A DNA stretch of 64,000 bases, taken from Paulownia fortunei. Lineage: Eukaryota; Streptophyta; Magnoliopsida; Lamiales; Paulowniaceae. Position numbers and translations under genes: made by a program. This document shows, in pieces, positions 21,151 through 31,996 of this stretch; position 1 is the first letter of the stretch, and the number at the start of each line of letters is the position of its first letter. The notes beneath the pieces are model-generated. The model saw nothing but the letters and a program-made list of their open reading frames with translations. It was not told where the DNA came from and made no database searches. The DNA lies in NCBI GenBank assembly GCA_019321725.1, contig CM033118.1, positions 8,272,071-8,336,070 of the forward strand, in the 5' to 3' direction.

Positions 21151-22940
21151 GGTTTACACAATTCTAATTGAGTTTTGATTTATACCTTTAGGATTTAATT
21201 GTTAAGTTCTGTATTAAATTATGATTTATTATTGAGATTTACTTGTTTTGGAATTTATTTTAATTATTAAATTTGCATATGATAAAACATCACAGGACCA
21301 ACGCCAGATCACGGTAGCTATCGTTGAGCCAGGGGTAGGAGCACCACTAGATGAACGTGCACAGGACCTACTGCTCGTGTGCATTGTTTGCCTATAGTGC
21401 ACTAGCCCAGGCACATAGGCAACCGCTGTGGTAGTGGCTATGAGAGGCACACAAATATTACATGCAAAGTTGGAGGATGCATGCGCACGTGCAGCGATGG
21501 GTGTTGGGCACCTGACGTGCCTGCGCGGGCGCACTAGTAGTAGGGCTATACATGCACCCATGCGATGGGCACACGCACAACAGGGTGGGCATGCACGCTC
21601 GCTGGGTAGGTGTGTGCTCCAGCTATAAGAGCCAACATGCTTGCATTGATGAGCATGCTGCTGTGTGGGCAGCACGCTGCTGCATGTTGGGCTTTTGGAC
21701 AGCCCCGCATATCGGGTTGCAAAATTTAATTTTTGGGATTTTTAAGTAAATTGTTGATTTTAAATTTCTGAAAATGGTTTTTTCATGAAAAATCAAAATT
21801 GTGTCTCAAGTCATGAAATTTATAATTTCAAAGGATGGTAAAATTCACATGCTTTGATAAATTCGCGTGATGTATTTATGAGCATGTATGGGATGATCAT
21901 GGAGTTATTGACCAATGTGATTAGATTATATTTTTAGGTTTTAAAATAGGTCTTATATATATGTTATTCTATTTTTGTATGTACTTTTCATTTTTGAAAT
22001 GTAAAGAGAGTAGCATAGAAGTGAGGTTTACTTTTTATTTTTGATGGACAAGAAAAAAGACCAAGGCAGAGAATTAAGAGAAGGCCCATGAATGTATGGG
22101 ATATATTCATGTAATAGAAATAATTTCAATTTTTATTTGTTACCCTTAAATTCATTTTTGGCTCAAATGGATCACATAAGATTGACTCATGATCATCTAG
22201 TTATGTATCGATTAGATACATGCATAGGGTTTATTTAATGCTTTCAATGGTATGCTTGCTATCAATTGAATACAAACTCATTGAATAAATAAAGATAAAA
22301 AAATTAATGAGGACTTGGTTAAAATGAATACCCCACTTGAATTAAAAATCAAGTAAAGGAATTTTTTAAAAAATTCAAGTAAATATGGATAAAATTGGGT
22401 CGGACCCAATAATTCATGCCTACCATCAAAAGTAGACAACATGATGATTCTATCTGACTTAGTTATTAGCCATGAGTCATGGGCTGACTTTGTAATGAAA
22501 GTTGTGATCTCTACTAAGCATAGCGATGCCCATGGGATGGACTCGTCTTTATGTTGACCATGAGTCATAGAACGTTTTGATGCTCAATCTATATGGAGGT
22601 TTTATGGGTCTTACTTAACACTTAGTATCATGTGGGCTCATAAAATTAGGGCATGTGGAAAGAAGTGAGGTAAAATATCACGGGGTTGTATGGAGATACA
22701 ATCGTTAAAAGTTAAGCACCTTTCAATATGTTTTATGGGCTTATAAAATTGAAGGCATATGACATAGTGATTGGGCATCAAGCCCATTAGGAGATATGAT
22801 TTCCCGAATTCCCATTAGGGGCGATGAAATTCGAATAAAATAGTGGAGATATTTATAATTAAAAACCTTGTTATAAATGGATATGATTTTGAAAGAATGC
22901 TCATTTGTCATGTTGTTGTTTTTTTAGATTATGTATAAAA
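21151..22940 (+). other. 5' leader of C2 with GC-rich island
   Basis: Long untranslated leader. A GC-rich island at about 21295-21720 contrasts sharply with AT-rich flanks and makes open frames on both strands that resemble no protein I know. Downstream are the paired motifs GCCATGAGTCATGGG (22469-22483) and ACCATGAGTCATAG (22557-22570), then the gag-proximal block with AATAAAATAGTGGAGA. Identical at 37111-38900. Confidence 0.72.
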
Positions 22941-23810
22941 ATGGATAAAAATCATATTGCCTCAATCTTGGACACTAATAAATTAAGTGGACCTAATTTT
23001 GTCGATTGGTTGAGAAATCTCAAAATTATGTATAATCTGAGAAAAGATCATATATCCTTGAAATCCTCCACCGACAAGCCCGTCGGTAGATGGGATAGAG
23101 GAAGAGCTTGCAGAATATCAATAAGAAGTTGATGATGATCTATAGGTGCAATGCTATATGATGGCATCAATGTCGAACGATTTGCAGAGGCAACATGAGA
23201 CACATATCATGTGCATGATATCTACATTCACCTATAACATTTGTATGGTGAACATACTTGGCAAGTGAGATATTAGATCTCAAAAGAGCTTTTTAGGAAC
23301 TGTATGATGGAGGGCTCTTTAGTCGATGATCATGGATTGAAGATGATATGCCTGATAGAAAGCCTCAAGTCCCTTGAAGTCGTTGTGGACACCAAACTCT
23401 ATATGGATCTCATCTTGTAGTCTCTGCCTCCATTGTTTGACACCTTCGTTGTCAACTTCAATATGCATAAGATGGAAACTAGCCTTGTTAAACTGATTAA
23501 CATGTTGAAGATGTTGATTCCACAATAGCAAGGGACAAGCAGTCATGCTTATTGGATCCTCTTCCAAATCAAAAACTATAAATCCCAAGAAGAAGAAGGG
23601 AAAGAGGAAAGGTTCCTTGAAGGCTAACAAGATGAAGACATTTGGTAGAGTCTCGAAAGGTTCTAATAAGATCGATGAAAAGTGTCATTACTGCGACAAA
23701 CCTGGGCACTGGAAGAGGAATTGTAAGGAGTACCTTATTAGCTTGAAGAGTTCAAGTATATATATTTTGTTGAAATTAACTTATCTATTAATGATGTTTC
23801 TTAGGTATTG
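22941..23810 (+). pseudogene. Copia gag (C2)
   Basis: ATG at 22941 opens MDKNHIASILDTNKLSGPNF and VDWLRNLKI, matching C1 gag. Frameshifts and stops then run through 23100-23540. The C-terminal part, in the frame 23545-23853, has KKKKGKRKGSLKANKMK and an intact zinc knuckle CHYCDKPGHWKRNC at 23683-23724. Overall a decayed gag with a preserved RNA-binding end. Confidence 0.82.
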
Positions 23811-24287
23811 GATATCGGCTATGGGTCTCATCTTTGCAATGATTTGCAGGTGATGGCAAGAAGTGAAAGCTAAGTAGATGAGAGACAATCCTGTGGCTGG
23901 GGAATGAAATAAAGGTTGCTGCATTAGCCATAGGAACTGCTAACTTAGCTTTAGGCAATGGAGTTATTTTAGTATTGAATGATTATCTTTATGTTCGAGA
24001 GTTAGTTAAGAACATTATCTCTATTCCTATTTTGGATGTAGATGGTTATTGTTTTATAATAAAGGATGGAAGTTGTTCCATCTTCAAATGTTCTATTTTG
24101 ATTTACACTGGCATTTTGATGAATAGTTTATATACTGTTACTCCTTATAATTCAATTTTCCATGTTTAAAAAAATAAAAGAATATTAGATAATCATAATC
24201 TAAGATTGTTATGGCATGCTAGATTAGGTTATATCTCTAAAACAAGTTGGCCTAATTGCTTAATATTGAGAATGAGCAAGGAATGCC
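23811..24287 (+). pseudogene. Copia protease and pre-integrase start (C2)
   Basis: Active site reads VLDIGYGSHLCNDLQ: DIG at 23811-23819 replaces DTG (ACC to ATC type change). Downstream 23975-24169 has RELVKNIISIPILDVDGYCF, and 24206 onward LWHARLGYISKTSW of the pre-integrase domain. The element is cut at 24287 by the LTR of C3. Confidence 0.8.
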
Positions 24288-25705
24288 TGTTAGAGCGCCC
24301 GATGAGCCAATTGATTTGGCCATACTTATACTCTTATAGAAATAATTTTATTATATTAATATCATTAATTGACAATCTTCATCTTAAATTCATTCTAAAA
24401 ATTAGATGAAGTCTTTACATCACATATAACTATAGGGTGTGGTCGCACATATGATAGTGATCATGAAATATGCCTCTTAGGCAGTGGTTTTAAAAATGTT
24501 CTAAGTCAAGAATCATTGATATAGGACATCAATGATCCTATTAAGACTTGCACATATGATGAAGGCTGGAAATAAGGATGCCTCATTCCATGGGCATTAG
24601 TGCAGAGACACTAGTGCATGTATGCTGGTGCTTGTTGGGGAATAAATACACTAAACTCCCTGCTTGGAAATTCCAATTAGAAATATTTTATTGTCGAATT
24701 GAAATTTTCTCGTTAAGATATTGCAAGAATTAGTCTTGGACTTGAGGCACCATGGTAACCTTATGCATGACATATTGATTATGAGCCCTACATATGATCA
24801 AGTTAATTAATTTATATTATCAATTAATTAAATTGGGCATATTAAATAATGGGATTATTTAATAGGTTCTAATATGATTAAAAAGTCCAAGTGGAACCAA
24901 TTAGTTAATTAATTGGATCAATTAATGAGTTATGCTTATTTAATTGATGGGGATCAATTAAATGGACTTAATTAAATTAATCAAAGTCCAAGCCTAAGAT
25001 AATAGGCTGGTAGGAGGTCCATTAGGAAGTTTAATTACAATAATGAAATTTATCTTAGAGTTTGATGGAAAGAAGGAATCAAATGAGTAAAGGAGCATGT
25101 GAAAACCAAGTGGGATTAGGATTGGAGGAGTCCTATAAGAGGACTCTCCTTTGTGGCCAAAATCATGAGCTTCCTCCTTTCTCCCTCCTTCTTGATTCAT
25201 TTCTTCCATGAAAAGGTTCCATATTTTGATCATGGTTCAATTCTTCTATTCATTAGTTGATCTAAGAATTGAACTCCACATATTCTAAAGTAGAATAAAG
25301 CCTTTGTAATCTACTAGTATGGATTCAATTGGAGTAAAAATTCCCAACATGTGGATATATGCTTAGAGGGCTGGCACTTGGAACTCTAAACGAACCTTTC
25401 CAACATGAGGGGCTTTGATTCAAGATTTGCAAAAGCAGTTCATGGATAGATTTAAGATTCACAAAGGAGTTCGAGGAAATAAAATGATTTGAATTGTTGC
25501 TTGCATCTTTATCAGACAGACTACAAATTAAGGTAAGGATTTTTGAAGCATTCTTGGTATAAGTATCAGAAAACGCACAATTGAGTAATTGCAAAAGAGT
25601 TTCGAGATGTGTTTTTAATTACATGCAATGTAATATTTGTTTTCATTATTGAAGAATTTTAAATTCCGCTGCATATATATTTCCCAGGACTGCGTAAACC
25701 CAACA
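24288..25705 (+). repeat. 5' LTR of C3
   Basis: Starts TGTTAGAGCGCCC, like the TGTTAGAGCAG start of the C1 LTR, and ends TAAACCCAACA just before the primer site: 1418 bp. Homologous to the C1, C5 and C6 LTRs, for example CTTGGACTTGAGGCACCATG near 24736 and ACTAGTGCATGTATG near 24610. An AT-rich run of AATTAATT words spans about 24800-24980. Identical at 40248-41665. Confidence 0.88.
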
Positions 25706-25720
25706 TTGGTATTAGAGCCA
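25706..25720 (+). other. Primer-binding site of C3 (initiator-Met tRNA)
   Basis: TTGGTATTAGAGCCA follows the LTR terminus CCCAACA. It is one base from the canonical plant Met-tRNA site and the best-preserved one in the window. Confidence 0.88.
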
Positions 25721-27780
25721 AAGTTCATGCGTTTCTATTACTTTTTGATTATATTTATTTAATATATGTGATAAATTGAATATTTATATATGTGATTGAT
25801 TATGAATAAAAAAATTTATTTATTTGGGATCTTGTGTTTATCATTTTCAATTGTTGAATTGAACAAACAAAATAAAAAAATGACCAAAAATCCACGCGCA
25901 TAATTCCTAGCAGGCACTGGCACCGTGGCTCTAGGGTTTCTGCTGCACTGGTATTACGATGCTAGTGAGGAAGTGGGGTTGGCGCCGCAGTGCCAGTCGA
26001 AACTATTGTGTGCAGTTTTTCGAGTGACAATACATGCGAATGCCTCTTTTGTTCCGTCTAAATTGTGTAATTATTATGCAATTAATTTGTTTTAATTCTT
26101 AAAACATGAAAGAAGTTCAAAACGAAATAAATTACCACAAGAGTTGATTTCGTGATTCAAAAATATAAATCTTGAGTTCAAGATTTCAAATTCTACATTC
26201 AAGAATTTGATTCTTGAATTCAAGACTTCAAGATTTGTGAAATCTTGAAACTTTTGATTCAAGAACTTTCATATTTTTGAAATCTTAAAAAATATTGAAT
26301 TAATCAAGAAAATTAATTTGTGGTAGTATATTAGCATGCCACTACTTTTGATAGAAGGCATGGACGATTGGGTCCCTCCCAATATTGCCCATTTGCACTT
26401 GATAACGAACTAATCAAGGTTCTCAACTTGTAACATTTTCAAGTGAGCATCGTACTAAATTTATTTTGCAAGATCTTATCATTTTCTTCTATTGTTTAAG
26501 GGCAAGCATACATCATAAGGAAGCATTAAATAAATACAATATACATCACATACACACTAATATAAATGGATGATCATGAGCTTTTAATCCTATGTGATCC
26601 ACTAGAGCCAAAGTGGATCAAGGTCAATGGGTGATAATTAAAATACAAATAGAGTTATCTATTAAATAAATGCATCCCACACATTCATGGGCCTTGATTC
26701 CTCACTTTTTCTCTATCTTCTTTCCATCTTCTTGTAATGTCTGCCAAATTACAAAAAGATTAACCTCACACCTAATTCTATTCCATTACATTTACTAAAA
26801 CTACAAGAAACCTTATAATAATTTCAAGGGAGGTACATAGAAAGGAGATAGAAGTACATCAAGAATAAAAACTAGAGAAATGCAAGACTCACATGCCTCA
26901 TTTTAATTAAATCCAAAACCAATCATGCATAAAATTAAACCAATCACATTGGCCTAGGCTCCATGATCATCTAATTAATATGCTTAACCAAAATCATCAG
27001 ATGATAATTAAAGTATATAAATTTTTCGATTATGTTATGTGAAATTTCTTTCAAATTTGGTATCATGATTCTTGATTTTTTAAGAAAAATAATTTTTCAT
27101 AAAACTAATAATTAATTTTAATTTTGGAAAATTAATTTCTGTGCAACACTTTCTTATCAAAATGAAATAGGCATAAGTCTCAACTTTTGCCTCTTTCTTG
27201 ATCACCATCAAGAATTCTTGATTTCTTGATCTCATGAAGAAATCTTGGAAAAACTTAATGTCAGTTGGCTACGAGTCGTGGGATGTGCTAAGTGTTGGCA
27301 AGTTGTGACCACTTCTAAGCATTAAGATGCCCATAGGGTGGACTCATCTTTATCATTGACCACGAGTCGTAGGATGTTTAGATGCTCCAACTATGTGGAT
27401 GTTTGATGGGTAATGCTTGACACTTAGTACGATATGGACTCATAAAATTAGGGTGTATGGCAAGAGGTGAGATAAAATAGATTGAGGGTTGCAGGGGGAT
27501 GTAATTGCTATTATTGTTAGCTACTGTTTAGTTCTGTCATATGGGATCATACAATAGGGTGTATATCAAGGCTAATTAGATCTCAAGCCCACTAGAAAAT
27601 TGAATTTGCCGAATTTCCATCTAGAGGGTGATGGGATTTGAATAAAATAGTATGAGACATTTATGATTAAAGACCAAATTATAAATAAACATTAATAGAA
27701 TGAATGCTAAATTTTATACCTCGCATAGGATAATAATTATCACTAGTAATTCCACATAGGATAATCTAGACAAACAAATA
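25721..27780 (+). other. 5' leader of C3
   Basis: Untranslated leader. GC-rich island at about 25895-26030, then a run of TTCAAGA words with a perfect hairpin (9-bp arms, 3-base loop) at 26198-26218. The paired leader motifs are GCTACGAGTCGTGGG (27268-27282) and ACCACGAGTCGTAGG (27359-27373). A gag-proximal block with AATAAAATAGTATGAGA ends near 27700, where the gag body should start but is missing. Confidence 0.7.
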
Positions 27781-28658
27781 AACTTACCAGATCAATCTAT
27801 CCGAAAGGATAGATGTTTGTCACCATTGTGGATATTTAGGGCATAGAGAGAGAAAGTGCAAGTATTAACTCGCTTAGTTGAATTAGAAGGGGTTCTAATT
27901 CAAGTTTACACATTTTTGATGTCAACCATTAAGGTTGATAAATTTTTCTTGGGCATTGGATACCGGATATGATCCCATCTCTGCAAGGGGTTATAGAGGA
28001 TGACAAGAAAATAGAGACTAAGATAAATGACGATCCTTAAGATTGAGATTAAAGCAAGAGTTGATTTGTTGGCTATAAGAATGATCAATCAACTGTGGAT
28101 GGAATTAGGATAGCATTAGTTATTTGTCTTTGCTACCTCGACAAATAAACTATACAATCCTAACATTACATGCTATATAATCAACAAAGTAAAATTAGAA
28201 TTAGATAATCAAAACAATACATATTTGTGGTAAGCAAGATTATGTCGTATCTTTGAAGAAAGAGTTCACAAGATGGCACATTTTCTTGATCTCTTGGACT
28301 TGTATGAGGTGCCGACTTGTAAATCTTGTCTCAAGGTAAAGATGACCAAATGATCATTTGTGAGATAAATGGACAGACAACTCATTTGGATTTGATCCAA
28401 ATAGACATAAGCAATCCACTAAGTGTTAGTGCACAAGCAAACTATTCTTATTTCATTATTCTAAGATCCTTTGAAGGGTTCAAATAATTTAGACATGAAG
28501 TAGAGAATTAAGTTGGCCAAAGTATTAAATCCATTGAAGTAGAGAATTAAGTTGACCAAAGTATTAAATCCATTGATGTGACCAAGGACGAGAATATTAA
28601 GGCGGTAAGTTCTTTGATTATCTACGAAGAATTGAATTCTCTCTTTAAGTGAATCCAT
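26073..28658. repeat. Diverged repeat, copy 1 (pairs with 42033-44611)
   Basis: Continues the exact repeat but with scattered substitutions and indels, for example an 18-bp insertion in the partner near 42275 and several missing bases near 43485. Homology ends at GAATCCAT (28651-28658 and 44604-44611). Confidence 0.85.
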
Positions 28659-29057
28659 GTTAAGTTTTACCTATTTTCTCCTACATTCTGGGAATTCACC
28701 CTAAAATCGATAATATTTTTATCAAGTAGGAATATCATCTAAGTCGGAGCCCAAAAACATCATATGAGATATGATGTGGCAAAATAACCCTTATTTACAC
28801 ATACCTGAGGGTATAAAGGGGTCTGCTTCTTTGAAGTTGTAAGTGGGAGATAAGTTGGATATAAATCTAACTTGTGCAAACTGGTAGGTATCTAAATGAA
28901 TCCATTGGATACTATTTCAGTGATCTCTAAGAACAAAGGAGTTTGTTTTCGAGGGATGCCATCTTCTTGAGAAGAAGAAATTTCTATTAGTAGAAATGGC
29001 TAGATCATAGACTTGAAGAAGTTTAAGAACCATAGTTTGTCCCCTAAGTGGTAATGG
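27781..29057 (+). pseudogene. Copia zinc knuckle, protease and integrase remnants (C3)
   Basis: No long frame. Pieces in order: zinc knuckle CHHCGYLGHRERKC (about 27812-27855); a degenerate protease block at 27950-27990 with a TGA in place of the Gly codon before SHLC; pre-integrase pieces RIFEERVHKMAHFLDLLDL and PTCKSCLKVKMTK (about 28250-28350); integrase core start at 28380-28640; then integrase-tail pieces such as NKGVCFRGMP near 28930. A 39-bp segment of the core is duplicated in tandem at 28497-28574. The C4 LTR begins at 29058. Confidence 0.72.
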
Positions 29058-29709
29058 TGTTGGGTTCGAGTGATCCCAAGGTATGCACAGCGAAAAAATA
29101 AAATTTTAAAATTAAACATGTCATAACAATTACAACAGTACCCTGGATCCAATACGATTCTTGATGATATTGTAATTTCCAATGGTTGTATAAAAATAAA
29201 TTAAAGTATGGATTTATAACTTTATACACTCCCATTGTCGTAGGGTTTGAAGCAATCAATTGCTAGTCCATTTCTGAATTTTGATTAATAGGGATCCAAG
29301 CATCTCCCCTCTAAAGAAGTCCACACATTGAGCAGGAATACAAAATCCGAACTTTGCTAGCAATTCAGATTCTTTTACTAACCTAGTTTATGAAGTGAAT
29401 ATTAATTATAATTATCAACTTGTGGTAAAAGAATTAATACTTAGACAAAAAGATGGAATTTTGGTTGAAAAAAAGATAGAAGAAGAAAAATAATTTATCT
29501 GCTATTATTTTCTTAAATTGTCGAAAATTTAAAGGCTTATTGTGCATCAAATTTTTGGCCCGTTGGTTTATATAGTAGGGTTCAAAATTTCCTAGAGTTC
29601 CATTCTTGGTATTTTCTGCCTTTCTTTTAATTGGTTGGAAAATTTTTGTTTGATTCCAAATCTCCCAAAAATTTCCAACTTTATCTTGTTTATCTTTCAA
29701 AGATATTTA
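29058..29709 (-). repeat. 3' LTR of C4 (5' part deleted)
   Basis: Plus-strand TGTTGGGTTCGAGTGATCCC starts it. It aligns with 18353-18930 of the C1 LTR (CAATTTCCAATG, AGCAATCAATTGCTAG, TTCTTGGTATTTT) and stops after AAAGATATTTA. A TATA-like box is at 29567-29574. Confidence 0.82.
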
Positions 29710-30550
29710 CATAGATTGGGATAGTCCGATCATTGGTAAGAATCCTTATTTGGATTCCTCCATGCTAAACCTTTTTAGCATTTTGTCTATTTACATAGAT
29801 TGGGATAGTCCGATCATCCATCTAGACCTATCTCTATAGATCTTTATTTTGAGAATAAATGATGCTTATCCCAAATCTTTCATAGAGAGTATGTTAGACA
29901 ACCAAGTCATAGTTGATTGCAGCATCTGTATATTATTCTCAATGAGTAGGATGTCGTCAACATACAATATAATAAATGTCACTGCGCTCCCACAAACCTT
30001 CTTATAAACACAAGGTTCATCCGTGTTCTTGTGGAATTCAAATGATTTGATTGCCTTGTCAAATTAGATGTTCCAGCTTCAAGAAGCCTGCTTGAGTCCA
30101 TAAATGGATCTCTGGAGCTTACAAACCTTTTGTTTACTCCCTCTGGATATGAAGCCTTCTAGTTGCTTTATATATATATATCTTTTTTAATGTTTTCATT
30201 AAGGAAAATGGTTTTCACATCCATCAGCCATAACTTGTAGTCATAATACATTGATATAGCCAACAGTATCCAAATGGATTTAAGCATTGCTATTGGCGAA
30301 AAAGTTTCCTCATAATTAATTCTTGCTTTTGAATACAACCCTTCATGACCAGTCACGCTTTATAGGTCACTACCTCTCTATTTACTCCAAGCTTCTGCTT
30401 ATAGACCTATTTACAACCAATGGGAACTATTCCCTATAGTGGGTCCACTAAGGTCCATACCTTGTTGGAGTATATGGAGTCTATCTTGGATTACATAGTA
30501 TCTTACCAACTTTCTAAGTTAATGTTAGACATTGCCTCTCCATAAGTCTT
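29710..30550 (-). pseudogene. Copia reverse transcriptase (C4)
   Basis: Catalytic YVDD is intact at 29953-29964. The frame 30168-30356 reads EETFSPIAMLKSIWILLAIS and LWLMDVKTIFLNENIKKDIY. The thumb end near 29710-29820 carries a tandem duplication of about 81 bp (ACATAGATTGGGATAGTCCG occurs twice), next to the deletion junction with the LTR. Stops separate the pieces. Confidence 0.8.
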
Positions 30551-31120
30551 TTAATCAGTATCCAAGGGGAGATTCTCCTCATTGTTCTCTAATAAAAACC
30601 CATACCTCTCAGGTAGTTTTGAGATCTTTTTGGATCTCCTAGGAGGTTGTGTGTTCGAAGGCCCAGCCTTTGCTGGTTGGCCCATTACTGCATTTGTAGG
30701 AGGTTCTAGGAGGTTCTGTAGTTCTTGAATTTCTTTAAGTTCCACGACTTCACCCTTTATATCCATTAGAAAGTCCTCATCTAAGAAGGTGACTTTTCTC
30801 GAAATAATTACCTTTCGTTCTGAGGAGTCATAGGAATAGTATCCAGTGGATTTTTTTGGATACCCTACGAACTTAACTAAACTGGATCTCATATCTAATT
30901 TATGTCCCATTTGCTACTTCACGCAAGTAGTACATCCCCATACCTTAAGGTATTTATAAGATGGTAGTTTCCCACACCACATATCATATGGGGTTTTGGT
31001 ACCAACTTTGGTGGTACTTTATTTAATAGATATGCCACCATTTCTAGAGCATAACTCCAGAATGAAAGATAAAGTACAGTAAAACTCATTATCGATCGAA
31101 CTATGTCTAACAGGGTTTGA
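30551..31120 (-). pseudogene. Copia integrase tail and linker (C4)
   Basis: Frame 30551-30910 (119 residues): MRSSLVKFVGYPKKSTGYYS, KVIISRKVTFLDEDFLMD, QPPRRSKKISKLPERYGFLL. It aligns residue by residue with the C1 tail at 14450-14786. Bases 30911-31120 continue into the core with stops. Confidence 0.8.
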
Positions 31121-31598
31121 TTCCTACACTTCGCAACTACTTGAGTTAAGGAGTAGCAGAGGGGGTTTACTAAGAGAGAATCCCATTCTCTTTTAGATAA
31201 TCAAGAAAATATGTGCTCAATTATTCATCTCCTCAGTCTGATCGAAGAGCCTTGACACTTAGCCCAATCTATTTCTTCACCTCGCATCTAAATTCTTTGA
31301 ACTTTTCAAAAGCTTCAAAAGGTAGACATAAGTATAACTAGAATAATCGACGGTAAAATTATGAAGTAGTGATAGTTCCCACAAGCACTAACACTTAGTG
31401 GCCCGCATACATTTAAATGGATCAAATCCAATAGATTTTTGGCTTGCTCCACTTGTCTAACAAATGGTGATTTGGTCATTTTCCCTTTGAGACACGACTC
31501 ACATGTTAGCATCCCTTGCTATTTTGAAAGATCGAGTAATTAGGCTAACTTGTGAATTCTTTTCTCAAAGATGTGACCTGATCTAACTTGTCATAAAG
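31121..31598 (-). pseudogene. Copia pre-integrase and integrase core (C4)
   Basis: Frame 31315-31512 has TCESCLKGKMTKSPFVRQVE with the CxxC zinc ligands, then DLIHLNVCGPLSVSACGNYH; the first catalytic Asp of the usual HxDVCG is Asn. The core is shortened by a deletion near 31310-31330 relative to C1. Confidence 0.78.
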
Positions 31599-31896
31599 TT
31601 AGGAACTATGATTATCTATTTTTTTTGTTGAACATGGAAAAAAAGAGTTATGGGGAGTAATAAAATATAAACCATTCATCATTATGTCAGAGGTAATCAA
31701 AATTGAATCTCTAAAAATATAATAGTTTCCATGTTTTATTGAAAAAGTAAAACCTTCTCGAACTAAAATAGGAATGGAGATAATGTTCTTAACTACCCCT
31801 GGAATATAAAGACAATTGATCAAAACTAAAACTACTTTATTTCCTAAAGCTAAGTTGACAAGTTAATGCAGCACCTTTGCTCTATTCACTAGCCAT
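31599..31896 (-). pseudogene. Copia protease C-terminal region (C4), cut by gap
   Basis: Frame 31599-31823 has INCLYIPGVVKNIISIPILV, colinear with 15558-15812 of C1. The last bases before the Ns match C1 near 15806, and the first bases after them match C1 at 16037, so about 220-230 bp of homologous sequence fall in the 100-N gap. Confidence 0.8.
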
Positions 31897-31996
31897 NNNN
31901 NNNNNNNNNNNNNNNNNNNNNNNNNNNNNNNNNNNNNNNNNNNNNNNNNNNNNNNNNNNNNNNNNNNNNNNNNNNNNNNNNNNNNNNNNNNNNNNN
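31897..31996. other. Assembly gap, exactly 100 N
   Basis: A run of 100 Ns, a common placeholder for a scaffold gap of unknown size. It marks the start of the exact repeat copy. The true size and the adjacency of the flanks are unknown. Confidence 0.97.

Larger units (their letters stand above)
20341..24287 (+). mobile_element. Copia element C2, 5' part, head-to-head with C1
   Basis: Same family as C1 in opposite orientation: LTR remnant, PBS, leader, gag, protease and the start of the pre-integrase domain, then cut at 24287 by C3. The LTR starts at the equivalent of about base 19040 of the C1 LTR, so its first part is missing. The simplest reading is that C1 inserted into the C2 LTR and the remainder lies left of the window. 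Confidence 0.82.
16037..26072. repeat. Long exact repeat, copy 1 (pairs with 31997-42032)
   Basis: A 10036-bp segment covering C1 gag, leader and LTR, all of C2 and the 5' end of C3. It reappears at offset 15960 with no difference that I could find. The partner begins at the first base after the N gap. The first difference is at 26073 (A here, G at 42033). Confidence 0.9.
24288..29057 (+). mobile_element. Copia element C3, inserted in C2, gag-deleted
   Basis: 5' LTR 24288-25705, primer site, leader, a gag reduced to its zinc knuckle, and remnants of protease and integrase to 29057, where C4 interrupts it. The 5-bp target sequence to its left is ATGCC (24283-24287); the other end is not in the window. 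A second, slightly different copy occupies 40248-44611. Confidence 0.83.
29058..31896 (-). mobile_element. Copia element C4, 3' part, up to the gap
   Basis: Minus-strand Copia inserted in C3; its 3' LTR end CCCAACA lies at 29058 with AATGG (29053-29057) as the possible target sequence. RNase H and the first part of the LTR are deleted, joining LTR to RT at about 29709. RT, integrase and protease follow to the gap. If the gap is trusted, gag continues at 31997. Confidence 0.82.

Noticed and set aside
21229..21675. 148-residue Cys/His-rich frame on the minus strand in the C2 leader
   Set aside because: It lies in a GC-rich non-coding island where stops are rare on all frames, overlaps other frames on the plus strand, and resembles no known protein. 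The same applies to its copy at 37189-37635.
23319..23630. 103-residue minus-strand frame
   Set aside because: Antisense shadow of the decayed C2 gag, as is its copy at 39279-39590.
24633..25705. LTR of C3 starting at TGTTGGGG (24633)
   Set aside because: Homology to the other LTRs extends further left to TGTTAGAGCGCCC at 24288, which matches the start of the C1 LTR after its polypurine tract.
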